Part shown: piece by piece, positions 54,043 through 63,489 of the stretch | Layout of the letters: every line of letters begins with the position of its first letter | How positions within the stretch are numbered: the first letter of the stretch is position 1 | Source: Haploplasma axanthum | GTDB lineage: Bacteria; Bacillota_I; Bacilli_A; Acholeplasmatales; Acholeplasmataceae | Direction of reading: 5' to 3' | DNA: 64,000 nt | Assembly (NCBI RefSeq): GCF_900660745.1 | Contig: NZ_LR215048.1 | Location: forward strand, 868,001-932,000 | Notes under the pieces: generated by a model | What the model saw: the letters and a program-made list of their open reading frames with translations, nothing else | What the model was told of the DNA's origin: nothing | Database searches by the model: none | Translations under genes and position numbers: made by a program

Positions 54043-54066
54043 CTCTATTATAGTATTATAATAGAG
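54043..54066. promoter_or_regulatory. Perfect palindrome over the presumed secA promoter
   Basis: CTCTATTATA (54043-54052) and TATAATAGAG (54057-54066) form a perfect 10-bp inverted repeat with spacer GTAT. The right arm contains TATAAT, the likely -10, about 20 bp before secA. TTGAAA at 54031 is 20 bp away, too far for an ideal -35. It may be an operator or a 5'-end hairpin. Confidence 0.5.
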
Positions 54067-54085
54067 ATAAAAAGGAAGTGATTTC

Positions 54086-56548
54086 ATGTTTAAAAAGTGG
54101 TTTGACCCTTCGCGTAAGGTGCTTAAACAAGCGGATATTATCGCTAAAAAAGTAATTAGCCTTGAAAATGATGTGGCGAAATTAAGCGATGAAGAATTAA
54201 GAAATAAAACAGAAGAATTTAAAAATAGATTTAAGAATGGTGAAACGTTAGAAGATTTACAAGTTGAAGCCTATGCTGTTGTTAGAGAAGCATCTAAACG
54301 TGTTACTGGAATGACACCTTATTATGTACAAGTATTAGGGGCTGTTGCTATTCATGAAGGTAATATTGCTGAAATGAAAACAGGGGAAGGTAAAACATTA
54401 ACAGCGGTAATGCCTGCATATTTAAATGCATTAAATGGTGAAGGCGTTCATATTGTTACAGTGAATGAGTATTTAGCTAGACGTGAGGTTGAAGGCCAAA
54501 TCGGAAATATTTTCCGTTTTTTAGGATTAACTGTCGGTTTAAATATTCGTGAATTAACAAGAGAAGAAAAGCAAGCAGCATATGATGCTGATATTATGTA
54601 TTCAACAAATAGTGAATTAGGATTTGATTATCTTCGTGATCATATGGTTTTATATGCTAAAGATATGGTTGCTCAAAGAGGATTAAATTTTGCTATTATC
54701 GATGAAGTTGACTCAATTTTAATTGATGAGGCTAGAACACCATTAATTATTTCTGGTGGAGCTAAAAATAATCAAAACTTATATGAAAGAGCTGATCGAT
54801 TAGTTAAGACACTTAGTGATGAAGATTATGAAATTGATGTTGAATCAAAGACAATCGAATTAACCCCTTCAGGTATTAATCATGCTGAAGAAGTATTTGG
54901 AATAGAAAACTTATATGATTTACAAAATGTAAGTGTGGTTCACCATATAAATAATGCATTGCGAGCAAACTATATTCTAGCTAAAGATAAAGAATATGTT
55001 GTTCAAGATGGAGAGATTTTAATTGTTGACCAATTTACTGGACGTATTTTACAAGGGCGTCAATTTAGTGAAGGATTACATCAAGCAATTGAAGCTAAAG
55101 AAAACGTTCAAATTAAAAAAGAAACAATTACTGTTGCAACAATCACATATCAAAACTTCTTTAGAATGTATAAAAAATTATCAGGTATGACTGGTACTGC
55201 AAAAACTGAAGAAGAAGAATTTAATGAAATATATAATATGAATGTTATTGTTATACCTACTAATGAACCAGTTATTAGAGTTGATGCATCTGATTATATG
55301 TATTCAACTATGGAACAAAAGTTTAAAGCGTTATTAGATGATGTTGAAGCTCGACATAAGGCTGGACAACCGGTGTTAGTTGGGACGATTGCAGTAGAAA
55401 CAAGTGAATATTTATCATTAGAATTAAGAAAAAGAAGAATTCCTCATGAAGTCTTAAATGCTAAGAACCATGCAAGAGAAGCAGAGATTGTTGAAAAAGC
55501 TGGTCAAATAGGAGCTGTTACAATAGCAACTAATATGGCTGGGCGTGGTACAGATATTAAACTTGCTGAAGGTGTCGTTGAACGTGGTGGATTAGCAGTA
55601 TTAGGTAGTGAAAGACATGAATCACGAAGAATTGATAACCAATTAAGAGGACGTTCTGGACGTCAAGGTGATCCTGGATTCTCAAGATTTTATATTTCTG
55701 CTGAAGATGAATTAATGGTTCGTTTTGCTGGTGATGCATTTAAGCGCCGTATTCAAATGATTCAAAACTTAAATGAAGATAAAGAAGCTCCAATTGAATC
55801 AAAAATGTTTACTAAGTTTGTTACAAATGCTCAAAAAAGAATTGAAGGTAGTAACTTTGATTCACGTAAAAACGTCTTGAAATATGACGATGTTTTAAGA
55901 ATGCATCGAGAAATTATTTATAAAGAAAGACGCGATGTTTTAACATTAGAAAGTATTGAAGAACAAGCAATTATAACATTGAAAAAGAGTTTAGAAGAAA
56001 ATGCTCTTGATTTTGTTGACACAACAATTAGAAATCCTAAAGTTGATTATGAAGCTTTAGTTAAGTTTTTTGATGGTCCAATCTTTAAAGAAGGAACATT
56101 GTTGATTGAAGATATTCAAGGTAAAACATATGAACAAGTATTAGAACATTTAAATCATTTAGCTGATATTGAAATTAATAATAAGAAAACAACAATTCCA
56201 CCAGAAGTCTTTAATGAATTCTTAAAAGTTATTATGTTAAGAATTATTGATACTTATTGGATGCGTCATATTGATACAATGAGTGAATTAAGACAAGGTG
56301 TAGTATTACAAGCTTATGGTCAACAAAATCCATTAGTTATCTATCAAAAAGAAGGTTATCGTCTATTTAATGAGCTGGTTGCTAATATTGGTAGAGATAT
56401 TACAAAATATATATTAAAGGCTAATATCCAAGTAAATGTTGAGAGAGAAGCGGTAGTTAAAAATACAGCAACTAATCAAGGTTCAGAGGATAAAGCGAAG
56501 AAACAAAGAGTAAGAAAAATCAGAGGGAGACAAGCTCCTTGGCGTTAA
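54086..56548 (+). CDS. secA: Preprotein translocase ATPase SecA
   Basis: An 820-aa motor for Sec-dependent export. It has Walker A MKTGEGKTL (97-105), the VNEYLA and YSTNSELGFDYLRD motifs, DEVDSILIDEARTPLIISG, the peptide-crosslinking domain, TNMAGRGTDIKL and the QLRGRSGRQGDPG helicase motif. The C-terminus ends in basic residues (IRGRQAPWR) and lacks the SEC-C zinc motif that binds SecB, as in several Mollicutes. GGAAGTGAT precedes the ATG. prfB begins 12 bp after the stop, the common secA-prfB pairing. Confidence 0.98.
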   Translation: MFKKWFDPSRKVLKQADIIAKKVISLENDVAKLSDEELRNKTEEFKNRFKNGETLEDLQVEAYAVVREASKRVTGMTPYYVQVLGAVAIHEGNIAEMKTGEGKTLTAVMPAYLNALNGEGVHIVTVNEYLARREVEGQIGNIFRFLGLTVGLNIRELTREEKQAAYDADIMYSTNSELGFDYLRDHMVLYAKDMVAQRGLNFAIIDEVDSILIDEARTPLIISGGAKNNQNLYERADRLVKTLSDEDYEIDVESKTIELTPSGINHAEEVFGIENLYDLQNVSVVHHINNALRANYILAKDKEYVVQDGEILIVDQFTGRILQGRQFSEGLHQAIEAKENVQIKKETITVATITYQNFFRMYKKLSGMTGTAKTEEEEFNEIYNMNVIVIPTNEPVIRVDASDYMYSTMEQKFKALLDDVEARHKAGQPVLVGTIAVETSEYLSLELRKRRIPHEVLNAKNHAREAEIVEKAGQIGAVTIATNMAGRGTDIKLAEGVVERGGLAVLGSERHESRRIDNQLRGRSGRQGDPGFSRFYISAEDELMVRFAGDAFKRRIQMIQNLNEDKEAPIESKMFTKFVTNAQKRIEGSNFDSRKNVLKYDDVLRMHREIIYKERRDVLTLESIEEQAIITLKKSLEENALDFVDTTIRNPKVDYEALVKFFDGPIFKEGTLLIEDIQGKTYEQVLEHLNHLADIEINNKKTTIPPEVFNEFLKVIMLRIIDTYWMRHIDTMSELRQGVVLQAYGQQNPLVIYQKEGYRLFNELVANIGRDITKYILKANIQVNVEREAVVKNTATNQGSEDKAKKQRVRKIRGRQAPWR

Positions 56549-56560
56549 GGGGTATTTTTG

Positions 56561-57655
56561 ATGGAAAGATACGAAATAAATCGAATAATTGAAAAATTCA
56601 CAAAACAGGTTGATGATTTAGATAAAAACATTAATCCTGAAAAATTAAAAAAAAGATTTTTAGAATTAAATAATGAAATGCAAAAAGCGGATTTCTGGAA
56701 TAATCCTGATAATGCAAAAGTTGTAACCAAAGAAGCCAATTTTATCAATGATAGATTGGCTGCTTTGACCTCTTTAAATGAAAAATTAAATGGTGTTATT
56801 GAATGGTTTGAGATTAGTGAAGAAAGAACTGAAGAATGGGAAATTCTTGAAAAAGACATTAAAAAACTCGAAAAAGAATTAGATGAGTTTTCAATTGAAG
56901 TTCTTTTAAGCGGTCAATATGATATAAACAACGCAATTTTAGAAATTCATGCTGGAGCTGGTGGTACTGAGGCACAAGACTGGGCTGAAATGTTATATAG
57001 AATGTACCAAAGATATTCTAATCTTAAAAACTATAAGTATGAAATAATTGATATTCAATCTGGGGATGAAGCTGGTATTAAATCAGTAACAATCTTAATA
57101 AAAGGTGAATATGCTTACGGATATTTAAAAGCTGAAAGAGGAGTTCATCGTTTAGTTAGAATTTCACCATTCGACTCAAATGCAAGACGACATACATCGT
57201 TTGCATCTGTTGAAGTAATGCCGGAAATTGATGATAACATTAAAGTTGAAATCAAAGATGAAGAAATCAGAGTGGATGTTTATCGTTCATCTGGTGCTGG
57301 TGGACAATCAGTCAATACAACTGACTCAGCAGTAAGAATAACGCATATTCCAACTGGAATTGTTGTTAGTTGTCAAAACGAGAGAAGTCAAATTAAGAAT
57401 CGTGAAACTGCAATGAAATTATTACAGTCAAAACTGATTCAAGAAGAAATGCGTAAACAAGAAGAGAAACTTCAAAATATTAAAGGAGAATTAAAAGACA
57501 TTGCATGGGGATCACAAATTAGATCTTATGTATTCCATCCATATCAAATGGTTAAGGATCATAGAACTAATTATGAAACCTCACAAATTACTTCTGTAAT
57601 GGATGGAGAAATATCTGATTTTATTACAGCTTATTTAAAAGCAGGAGGTAACTAA
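56561..57655 (+). CDS. prfB: Peptide chain release factor 2
   Basis: A 364-aa factor that ends translation at UGA and UAA. The codon-recognition tripeptide SPF is in RISPFDSNARR. The hydrolysis motif GGQ is in SSGAGGQSVN near residue 246. The gene is read without interruption: the programmed +1 frameshift (CUU-UGA) found near codon 25 in many bacteria is absent. Its presence fits UGA being a stop here. AAGGGGT precedes the ATG at 56561. Confidence 0.97.
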   Translation: MERYEINRIIEKFTKQVDDLDKNINPEKLKKRFLELNNEMQKADFWNNPDNAKVVTKEANFINDRLAALTSLNEKLNGVIEWFEISEERTEEWEILEKDIKKLEKELDEFSIEVLLSGQYDINNAILEIHAGAGGTEAQDWAEMLYRMYQRYSNLKNYKYEIIDIQSGDEAGIKSVTILIKGEYAYGYLKAERGVHRLVRISPFDSNARRHTSFASVEVMPEIDDNIKVEIKDEEIRVDVYRSSGAGGQSVNTTDSAVRITHIPTGIVVSCQNERSQIKNRETAMKLLQSKLIQEEMRKQEEKLQNIKGELKDIAWGSQIRSYVFHPYQMVKDHRTNYETSQITSVMDGEISDFITAYLKAGGN

Positions 57656-58524
57656 TGATCCATGAAAAAATTCGTAAAAACGAATTATTAAATATAACTT
57701 TAGGAGTAATATCGGTTGTTATTGGATATTATTTCTTTTATGCACCTTCAAATTTAATTACCGGAGGTGTTACAGGAGTATCAATTGTTTTTAGAGAAGT
57801 ATTTGATGCAAGTCCTACTGCAGTTAGTATCTTTATCTTTATTGCCAATGCAATTCTTTTAGTTGTTGGAGGTTTAGTACTAGGAAAAAAGTTTTTCTTT
57901 AAAACACTTTATGGAACACTCTTTTTACCATTATTAATTTTTGTTCTTACTGTTGCAAAAATTCCACAAGATTTCATTTTGAGAGAAATAGCTTCTAATA
58001 AATTATTAATTTCAGCAATAGGTGGTTCAGTACTAACCGGTCTTGGATTAGGTTTAGTTTTTAAAAGTAATGCAACAACTGGTGGTATGGATGTTATTCA
58101 AAAAATCTTGAATCATAAACTGAAAGTTTCATATTCAGTTGCACTATATATGACTGATGGTATTATGGTTGCAATTGGGTTACTTATATTTGGAATTGAA
58201 TCGACATTTTATGCAATTTTTTCAATTATAATTGCAGGAATTGTTATTGATAAACTAATGTTAACAGGAAAAGCAGGGTATACTGTTTTCATAGTTACTA
58301 ATGAATATCACGATATAAAAGATGCTATTTACAAAAAAATCAAACGTGGTGTTACGAAAATATCTGTTGTTGGTGGATATAGCGAGCAAGATAAAGATAT
58401 GATAATTTGTACAATAACTAAAAATCAATTATATAATCTAAAATTAATAATTGCTGAAATTGATCCTGCGGCATTTACATTCATAACTAAAACAACTGAA
58501 TCAGTTGGTCAAGGATTTAATTAA
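57655..58524 (+). CDS. YitT-family membrane protein
   Basis: A 289-aa protein with five to six membrane helices (DUF161) and a C-terminal DUF2179 domain of about 80 residues (TVFIVTNEYHDIKDAIYKKIKRG). The family block SNLITGGVTGVSIV is near residue 32 and SNATTGGMDVI near 138. It is common in Bacillota with several copies per genome; the function is unknown. Its ATG overlaps the prfB stop by one base, so it is translationally coupled. Confidence 0.9.
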   Translation: MIHEKIRKNELLNITLGVISVVIGYYFFYAPSNLITGGVTGVSIVFREVFDASPTAVSIFIFIANAILLVVGGLVLGKKFFFKTLYGTLFLPLLIFVLTVAKIPQDFILREIASNKLLISAIGGSVLTGLGLGLVFKSNATTGGMDVIQKILNHKLKVSYSVALYMTDGIMVAIGLLIFGIESTFYAIFSIIIAGIVIDKLMLTGKAGYTVFIVTNEYHDIKDAIYKKIKRGVTKISVVGGYSEQDKDMIICTITKNQLYNLKLIIAEIDPAAFTFITKTTESVGQGFN

Positions 58525-58525
58525 A

Positions 58526-59287
58526 ATGGTTACTAATATTAAAAAATATAAATATTATAGTGAAGTTACTTATGAGAATAATAACTATAATATTGAAAAT
58601 GAAATTATGATTAAATATAAGATTAATACAGGAAAAACATTTAATAATAATGAGTGGACTGAAATAATTGATGAAAACAATTATTATTATTTTGATCGTA
58701 TTGCTAAAGAAAAATTAAGAAGATTATTGACTGAAAATGAGTTAAGAAATTTTCTTTTTGATTTAGGAGCTAATAAAGATTTGATTGATAAATTAGTAAT
58801 AAAGTATAAAAAGTATAATTTTATTAATGATGACTTATATACAAAAGAATATATATCATATAGACAATATAAAGAAGGACCTTCATTAATATCCAAAAAG
58901 CTTATAAGTAAAGGTATAAGTCAAGAGATAATTAATGAGAATCTTAAAAATATTGATGAAAATAAGATTATAACAGAAAAAGTTGAATCGCAATTAAATA
59001 AAAGAATTAAGCAAAATAAATATGAGTTTCAAAACAAACTTAAACTTGATTTAATAAAAAAAGGTTACACAAAGAGTTATATTTATTCAATTGTTGATAA
59101 AATGATTAATCAAACGAAATTTGATGATTTATTAGTTATCGAAAAAGATTATCAAAAACTTATTAGAAAATATGAGAACAAAAAAACAAAAGAAGAACTA
59201 AATTATTTCATTAAAACAAAATTATATCAAAAAGGTTATAGTAAAAATGATATTGAATACATCATTAGTAAAGAAAAAGATAATTAA
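58526..59287 (+). CDS. recX: Recombination regulator RecX
   Basis: A 253-aa RecX-like protein, longer than the usual 150-270. It is made of repeated three-helix units: LTENELRNFLFDLGANKDLI, then FINDDLYTKEYISYRQYKEG (the conserved N-D-x-x-Y/F-A block), GPSLISKKLISKGIS, and more C-terminal repeats. RecX inhibits RecA filaments. The start is placed at 58526, just after the YitT stop, where AAGGA is suitably spaced. recA is not in the window. It is very rich in Asn, Lys and Ile. Confidence 0.82.
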   Translation: MVTNIKKYKYYSEVTYENNNYNIENEIMIKYKINTGKTFNNNEWTEIIDENNYYYFDRIAKEKLRRLLTENELRNFLFDLGANKDLIDKLVIKYKKYNFINDDLYTKEYISYRQYKEGPSLISKKLISKGISQEIINENLKNIDENKIITEKVESQLNKRIKQNKYEFQNKLKLDLIKKGYTKSYIYSIVDKMINQTKFDDLLVIEKDYQKLIRKYENKKTKEELNYFIKTKLYQKGYSKNDIEYIISKEKDN

Positions 59288-59357
59288 GTTGTAAAGAGTT
59301 AAAATCCCCCTTTACAAGACTTGAAAACTTTGATATATTAGATGTGTATTTAATATG

Positions 59358-59490
59358 AATCGTATAATTAGTCTAATATGGTGACTAAGTTTCTACAGCG
59401 CTACCGTAAATTGCGCGGCTACGGTTGACATGGCTTTTTTTCCGTTGTCAAAAGTAGTAGAAACCAAAGATCTCTTTGGTTTTTTCATTT
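59358..59490 (+). promoter_or_regulatory. Guanine-class purine riboswitch with terminator
   Basis: Aptamer 59358-59426: P1 AATCGTA/TACGGTT, P2 TTAGTC/GACTAA with the TAATATGGT loop, J2/3 GTTTCTAC (59389-59396), and P3 GCGC/GCGC with loop ACCGTAAAT. J3/1 carries C at 59419, the residue that selects guanine/hypoxanthine; U51 is kept, so it is not the 2'-deoxyguanosine variant. The terminator AAACCAAAG/CTTTGGTTT (59461-59482) ends in a T-run. GTAGAAAC (59457-59464) can pair with GTTTCTAC when ligand is absent, which opens the terminator. Confidence 0.95.
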
Positions 59491-59537
59491 TTGAAACATT
59501 CTATTAAGTACAAAAAAAATAAGAAGGGAAATAAGAC

Positions 59538-60980
59538 ATGAAAGAAAGAATTATGAAGTTTTTCAAATTTGAAGAACGAAGAGCCACTTTTAAAGGTGAG
59601 TTCATTGGTGGATTAGTTACATTTTTAGCTATGAGCTATATTTTAGCTGTTAATCCAAGTATGATTAGTGCTGCAGGAATACCACGTGGAGGTGCATTTA
59701 TTGCAACTGCATTAGGTGCTTCAATCGCAACTATTGTAATGTCACTTGTGGCTAACTATCCGGTTGCACTTGCACCAGGGATGGGTGTTAATGCATTCTT
59801 TACATTTACAATTGTAGGTGGAATTGCAGGTACTTCATCATTTGGTTTAGGTTATTCATGGCAAGAAGCATTAGCTATTTCATTTTTAGGTGGGGTATTA
59901 TTTGTTATTATTTCATTTACACCTCTAAGAAAAAAACTAATTGAAGCAATTCCTTCAGGATTGAAAGCGGCAATTGGTGTTGGTATTGGTTTCTTTATTG
60001 CTTTTGTTGGACTTCAAAATGCAGGGATTGTAACACAATCAAGTTCAACAGGTGTTACATTAGGAAACTTTTCAAATCCAAATGTTTTAGTAGCTATATT
60101 TGGAATAATCTTGATTTTTGTTTTACATAATTTAAATTCAAAAGTTTCAAGATTCTCATTTATACTTGCAATACTTGGAACAGCAGTACTTTATGCAGTT
60201 TTATCACTTATTGGTGTTGAAGGTCTAACAAAGATTGAATTGTTTAAATATAGTGAATTAGCTGGATTTAAAGATTCATTTGGTGGATTTATTACAGGAT
60301 TTAAAACTTTATTCCAAGATTCACCTGCAGTGTTAGTTGATGGTGTAGTTGCAAGAGAAGCAATGACAGCAAGTGCTAAATTGATTACATTACCTTTTAT
60401 TGTTTTCGCATTATTATTCGTTGATATATTCGATACTGCCGGTACTTTAGTAGCAGTTACTAAAGCAGCAAAACTTGAAGATGAAAATGGCGAATTACCT
60501 AATCTTGATAAAGCATTATTCTCAGATGCAATAGGAACTTTAATAAGTTCTGCAATGGGAACACCAGAAATTACTTCATATGTTGAATCATCAACAGGTG
60601 TTGAATCAGGAGCTAGAACAGGATTCTCTAATTTAGTTGTTGCATTCTTATTCTTAATATCAATTGCACTTTACCCAGTTATGTCAGTTTTTGGAATATT
60701 CCCAGTGACTTCAATGGCACTTGTATTAGTAGGTGTTTTAATGGCTGCTCAAATTAAAGAAATTAATTGGGACGATAAAGCAATTGCAATCGCAAGTTTC
60801 ATGACAATACTTGGTATGGTTGTTACATATTCAGTATCTGATGGGATTGCATTTGGATTTATTTCATATTCAGTATCAATGTTAGCTCAAAAACGTGCTA
60901 AAGAAGTACACCCTTTAATCTTTATCTTATCAGTTGGTTTTGTTATTTATTTTGGAGTTTATTCAAAACTATTTATGTAG
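59538..60980 (+). CDS. Purine permease, AzgA/PbuG type (NCS2)
   Basis: A 480-aa membrane transporter with 13-14 helices. AzgA-family marks are EFIGGLVTFLAMSYILAVNP near residue 21, the NYPVALAPGMGVNAFFTFTI block, and the DIFDTAGTLVAV and GTPEITSYVESSTGVESGAR motifs of the substrate site. The guanine riboswitch in its leader supports guanine/hypoxanthine uptake, as for B. subtilis pbuG. GAAGGGAAAT precedes the ATG. Confidence 0.94.
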   Translation: MKERIMKFFKFEERRATFKGEFIGGLVTFLAMSYILAVNPSMISAAGIPRGGAFIATALGASIATIVMSLVANYPVALAPGMGVNAFFTFTIVGGIAGTSSFGLGYSWQEALAISFLGGVLFVIISFTPLRKKLIEAIPSGLKAAIGVGIGFFIAFVGLQNAGIVTQSSSTGVTLGNFSNPNVLVAIFGIILIFVLHNLNSKVSRFSFILAILGTAVLYAVLSLIGVEGLTKIELFKYSELAGFKDSFGGFITGFKTLFQDSPAVLVDGVVAREAMTASAKLITLPFIVFALLFVDIFDTAGTLVAVTKAAKLEDENGELPNLDKALFSDAIGTLISSAMGTPEITSYVESSTGVESGARTGFSNLVVAFLFLISIALYPVMSVFGIFPVTSMALVLVGVLMAAQIKEINWDDKAIAIASFMTILGMVVTYSVSDGIAFGFISYSVSMLAQKRAKEVHPLIFILSVGFVIYFGVYSKLFM

Positions 60981-61002
60981 TTTTTAAAAGATACGTAAGA
61001 TC

Positions 61003-61034
61003 AAACGATAGGCATTAGTTCTATCGTTTTTTCT
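61003..61034 (+). terminator. Terminator of the purine permease
   Basis: AAACGATAG (61003-61011) pairs with CTATCGTTT (61021-61029), followed by a T-rich run. Confidence 0.87.
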
Positions 61035-61340
61035 TTATTAATAAAAAAAAGATACTTATATCTGTGTCAAAACGATATTAATTGTATATAATTGATTATA
61101 TTAATTAAAATTATTAAAAATGATTGATATTTCTTAACAAAAGTTTTACAATTATAAGTGCTGTATAGAGTAAGTTATTTGCTTATAATTGGCACAAATG
61201 ATATTATTATTTATGTAAGCAGTTTAAAATTATGCTGATTTACCAATTCTTTATGACTTTAAAGTAAATGTTCCTAATAACAACAATTTAAGAAGATGAA
61301 AGAAGATTTGGTTTTAGCACTTAGAATGGAGTAATTATAT
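61035..61340. other. Non-coding AT-rich gap with one inverted repeat
   Basis: No gene can be supported here. The stretch is very AT-rich and full of short stop-interrupted frames. One perfect 10-bp inverted repeat, CAATTATAAG (61149-61158) with CTTATAATTG (61182-61191), stands out. A 12-codon frame at 61296-61334 has no support. It may be the remains of a lost gene. Confidence 0.5.
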
Positions 61341-61976
61341 ATGCGAATCGAATTTTGGCTTGATTATTTATGCCCAATTTCTTATTTAACACACAAAAAC
61401 TTAATGGACGCAATTGATGAATTAGGACTTAAAAACTATGAACTATATTATCGCAGTTACATAGTTAATGAGAGTTGCCTTGTTAGCAATAATGACAATC
61501 CTGTTATTGATAAGAGGGGAACGCTTAAATCAAAAGATATTTTAGAACTTCTTGATAGAGAGTTTCCAAAATATAAAGAATTACCATTAGTAAATACTGA
61601 ACTAGCTCATGAACTAGCACATCTTGCTAAAAGAAACGATTTAGCAAAAGAATATAATACACTAGTTTTAAAGAGTTATTTTGAATTAGGTAAAGATATT
61701 AGTGATAAAAAAGTTTTACTTGATATCGCTAAAGAAATTGGCATAGATTATGAACTTGCTAAACAAACATTAGAAACTAAATGTTATATAAAACAAATTA
61801 TTTCTAACAAAGAAAATGCTCTTTATAAAGGAATAGATGAAATTCCTCATTTAAGAGTAAATATTAAAAACAACTACAATAAATATTTAAGCAAAGAAGA
61901 AATTAAAGAAGTTTTTTCTAAGGTTTTAAATAACAACAAAAAAGTTGAGTATTGTGGAGAATTTTGTGATTTTTAG
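61341..61976 (+). CDS. DsbA/FrnE-like thioredoxin-fold protein
   Basis: A 211-aa protein of the DsbA-like family with the YjbH/FrnE layout. The thioredoxin fold starts with FWLDYLCPISYLTHK; the active site reads Cys11-Pro-Ile-Ser instead of CxxC, so only the first cysteine is kept. A helical insertion follows, and the cis-Pro loop is seen in IDEIPHLRV. A CGEFC pair closes the C-terminus. There is no signal peptide, so it is cytoplasmic. A role in thiol chemistry or as a ClpXP adaptor-like protein is possible but not shown. Confidence 0.72.
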   Translation: MRIEFWLDYLCPISYLTHKNLMDAIDELGLKNYELYYRSYIVNESCLVSNNDNPVIDKRGTLKSKDILELLDREFPKYKELPLVNTELAHELAHLAKRNDLAKEYNTLVLKSYFELGKDISDKKVLLDIAKEIGIDYELAKQTLETKCYIKQIISNKENALYKGIDEIPHLRVNIKNNYNKYLSKEEIKEVFSKVLNNNKKVEYCGEFCDF

Positions 61977-62006
61977 AAGTAGTCATAATTGACTACTTTT
62001 CTTTAT
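61977..62006 (+). terminator. Terminator upstream of the Wadjet operon
   Basis: AAGTAGTCA (61977-61985) pairs with TGACTACTT (61990-61998), followed by TTCTTT. Confidence 0.87.
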
Positions 62007-62104
62007 AGTTTTTTTACTATTTACTATAATTAAAAAAGATAGTAAAAAAAAATAATCTATGTTAAAATATATTAGAGATTAAATATAAAAAGAGGGGGAC
62101 CAAA

Positions 62105-63484
62105 ATGGCACATTTGTTTGAAATGATACACCCTAATTTTTTTAGTGTGCTGGCTTCGCCAAATAAAAAAACCTATGTTGATTGTATATTTATAATTTAT
62201 AATGCTGTTGATAGTATTGAAGAGTCTTTTCAAGGAGATCGTGAATACGTTGTTCAACGCCTTATAGATTATTTTGATGATAAAGAAAGTGAAGAATTTG
62301 CAGATGTATCAGAAGATGAAAAAGCATCAACTAGCAGACAAAAAGCAAACCACGTTATCAATGTTTTAAAAAACAATGGTTGGATTGGTGAAGAAGAACT
62401 TGGAGATTATAAAACTTCAATTAATTTATTTGATTATAGTATAAGAATAATTACAATTTTAGATGATATAGTTAATGCTCGCCAAGATGAGTATACGGGC
62501 GAGATTTTTGCCATATATTCATTGCTTAATGCATTTACTAAAGAAGAGGGAATTGGCGTTATTGAACAAGCATTCCAAAAAACTAATGAGGTAATTAGAA
62601 AATTAAAAACTTTAAAAGCTAACATCTATAGATATTATTTTGATGTTACAAAAAAACAATCAAAACAAGATCTTCAAAAAATCTTAGAAAAACTATTAGT
62701 TGAATATAAACAAAACTTCTTCGATTCTGCATATTATAACTTAAAGACTAAAGATAGTCTTCCTAGGTATAAAAGAGGAATTTTAAGTGGAGTTTCAAAT
62801 ATTTACGATAATGTTGAAGTTATGGATCATCTAGCAAACTTAGTTATGCAAACAAAAAGAATTGATGATTATAATGTTGCATTTGAATATTTAGAAACAA
62901 GATTAAGATTTATTACAGATAGTTTTAGTGCACTTGAAAATTTAATTCTAGATATTGATAGAAAGAATGAACAATACATTAGTGCAACAGCATCAAAAAT
63001 ATTATTCTTAACAAATCACTCTGATGATATAGAAGGAATCTTCAACCGCTTATTTAAACTAGTTTTAAATGATGATGACTTTGAATATAATTCGATAATT
63101 CACATGGCACAAATAAAGAATTTGGATACTTATTCACTATATAACCAAAGAAGAGTTAGAATGGATAGTGAACCAGAAGAACTATATTTAGATGATGATT
63201 TTATTACTGACGAGAAAAAACGTGAAAAGATTGCTTTAATGTTGAAACATAATATGTATAGTAAAAAAGAAATTAATAAATATGTGTTAGAGATCTTAAA
63301 TGGTAGTAAAGAGATTTTAGCTTCTGAACTTCAAATCAGTTCACAAGAAGAATATGTTAAACTAATTTTAATCTTCTTATACTCAAAATCAATTGGGATG
63401 AGTTATGATATTGATTTATTAGATTATGAAGCAAAAACAAACTTTGTATCATTTAAAAATTTTACGATTAAGGTTAAACGGTGA
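62105..63484 (+). CDS. jetA: Wadjet defence protein JetA (MukF/kleisin-like)
   Basis: A 459-aa protein of the JetA family (DUF5716-like). The N-terminus LFEMIHPNFFSVLASPNKKTYVDCIF is the family opening, followed by winged-helix and long helical segments, as in the MukF-like kleisin. In Wadjet, JetA bridges the SMC-like JetC ATPase and the JetB partner; the complex extrudes DNA loops and JetD cuts small circular DNA. The next gene is a JetB homologue 5 bp downstream, which supports the call. AGAGGGGG precedes the start, and a terminator lies upstream, so jetA heads the operon. Confidence 0.85.
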   Translation: MAHLFEMIHPNFFSVLASPNKKTYVDCIFIIYNAVDSIEESFQGDREYVVQRLIDYFDDKESEEFADVSEDEKASTSRQKANHVINVLKNNGWIGEEELGDYKTSINLFDYSIRIITILDDIVNARQDEYTGEIFAIYSLLNAFTKEEGIGVIEQAFQKTNEVIRKLKTLKANIYRYYFDVTKKQSKQDLQKILEKLLVEYKQNFFDSAYYNLKTKDSLPRYKRGILSGVSNIYDNVEVMDHLANLVMQTKRIDDYNVAFEYLETRLRFITDSFSALENLILDIDRKNEQYISATASKILFLTNHSDDIEGIFNRLFKLVLNDDDFEYNSIIHMAQIKNLDTYSLYNQRRVRMDSEPEELYLDDDFITDEKKREKIALMLKHNMYSKKEINKYVLEILNGSKEILASELQISSQEEYVKLILIFLYSKSIGMSYDIDLLDYEAKTNFVSFKNFTIKVKR

Positions 63485-63489
63485 TTATA

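Noticed and set aside
59358-59426. 2'-deoxyguanosine riboswitch as in Mesoplasma
   Set aside because: The core GTTTCTAC keeps U at the position that is C in the deoxyguanosine class; it fits the ordinary guanine class better.
61296-61334. 12-codon frame before the DsbA-like gene
   Set aside because: Very short and without homology I can see; a remnant of a lost gene is possible but not supportable.
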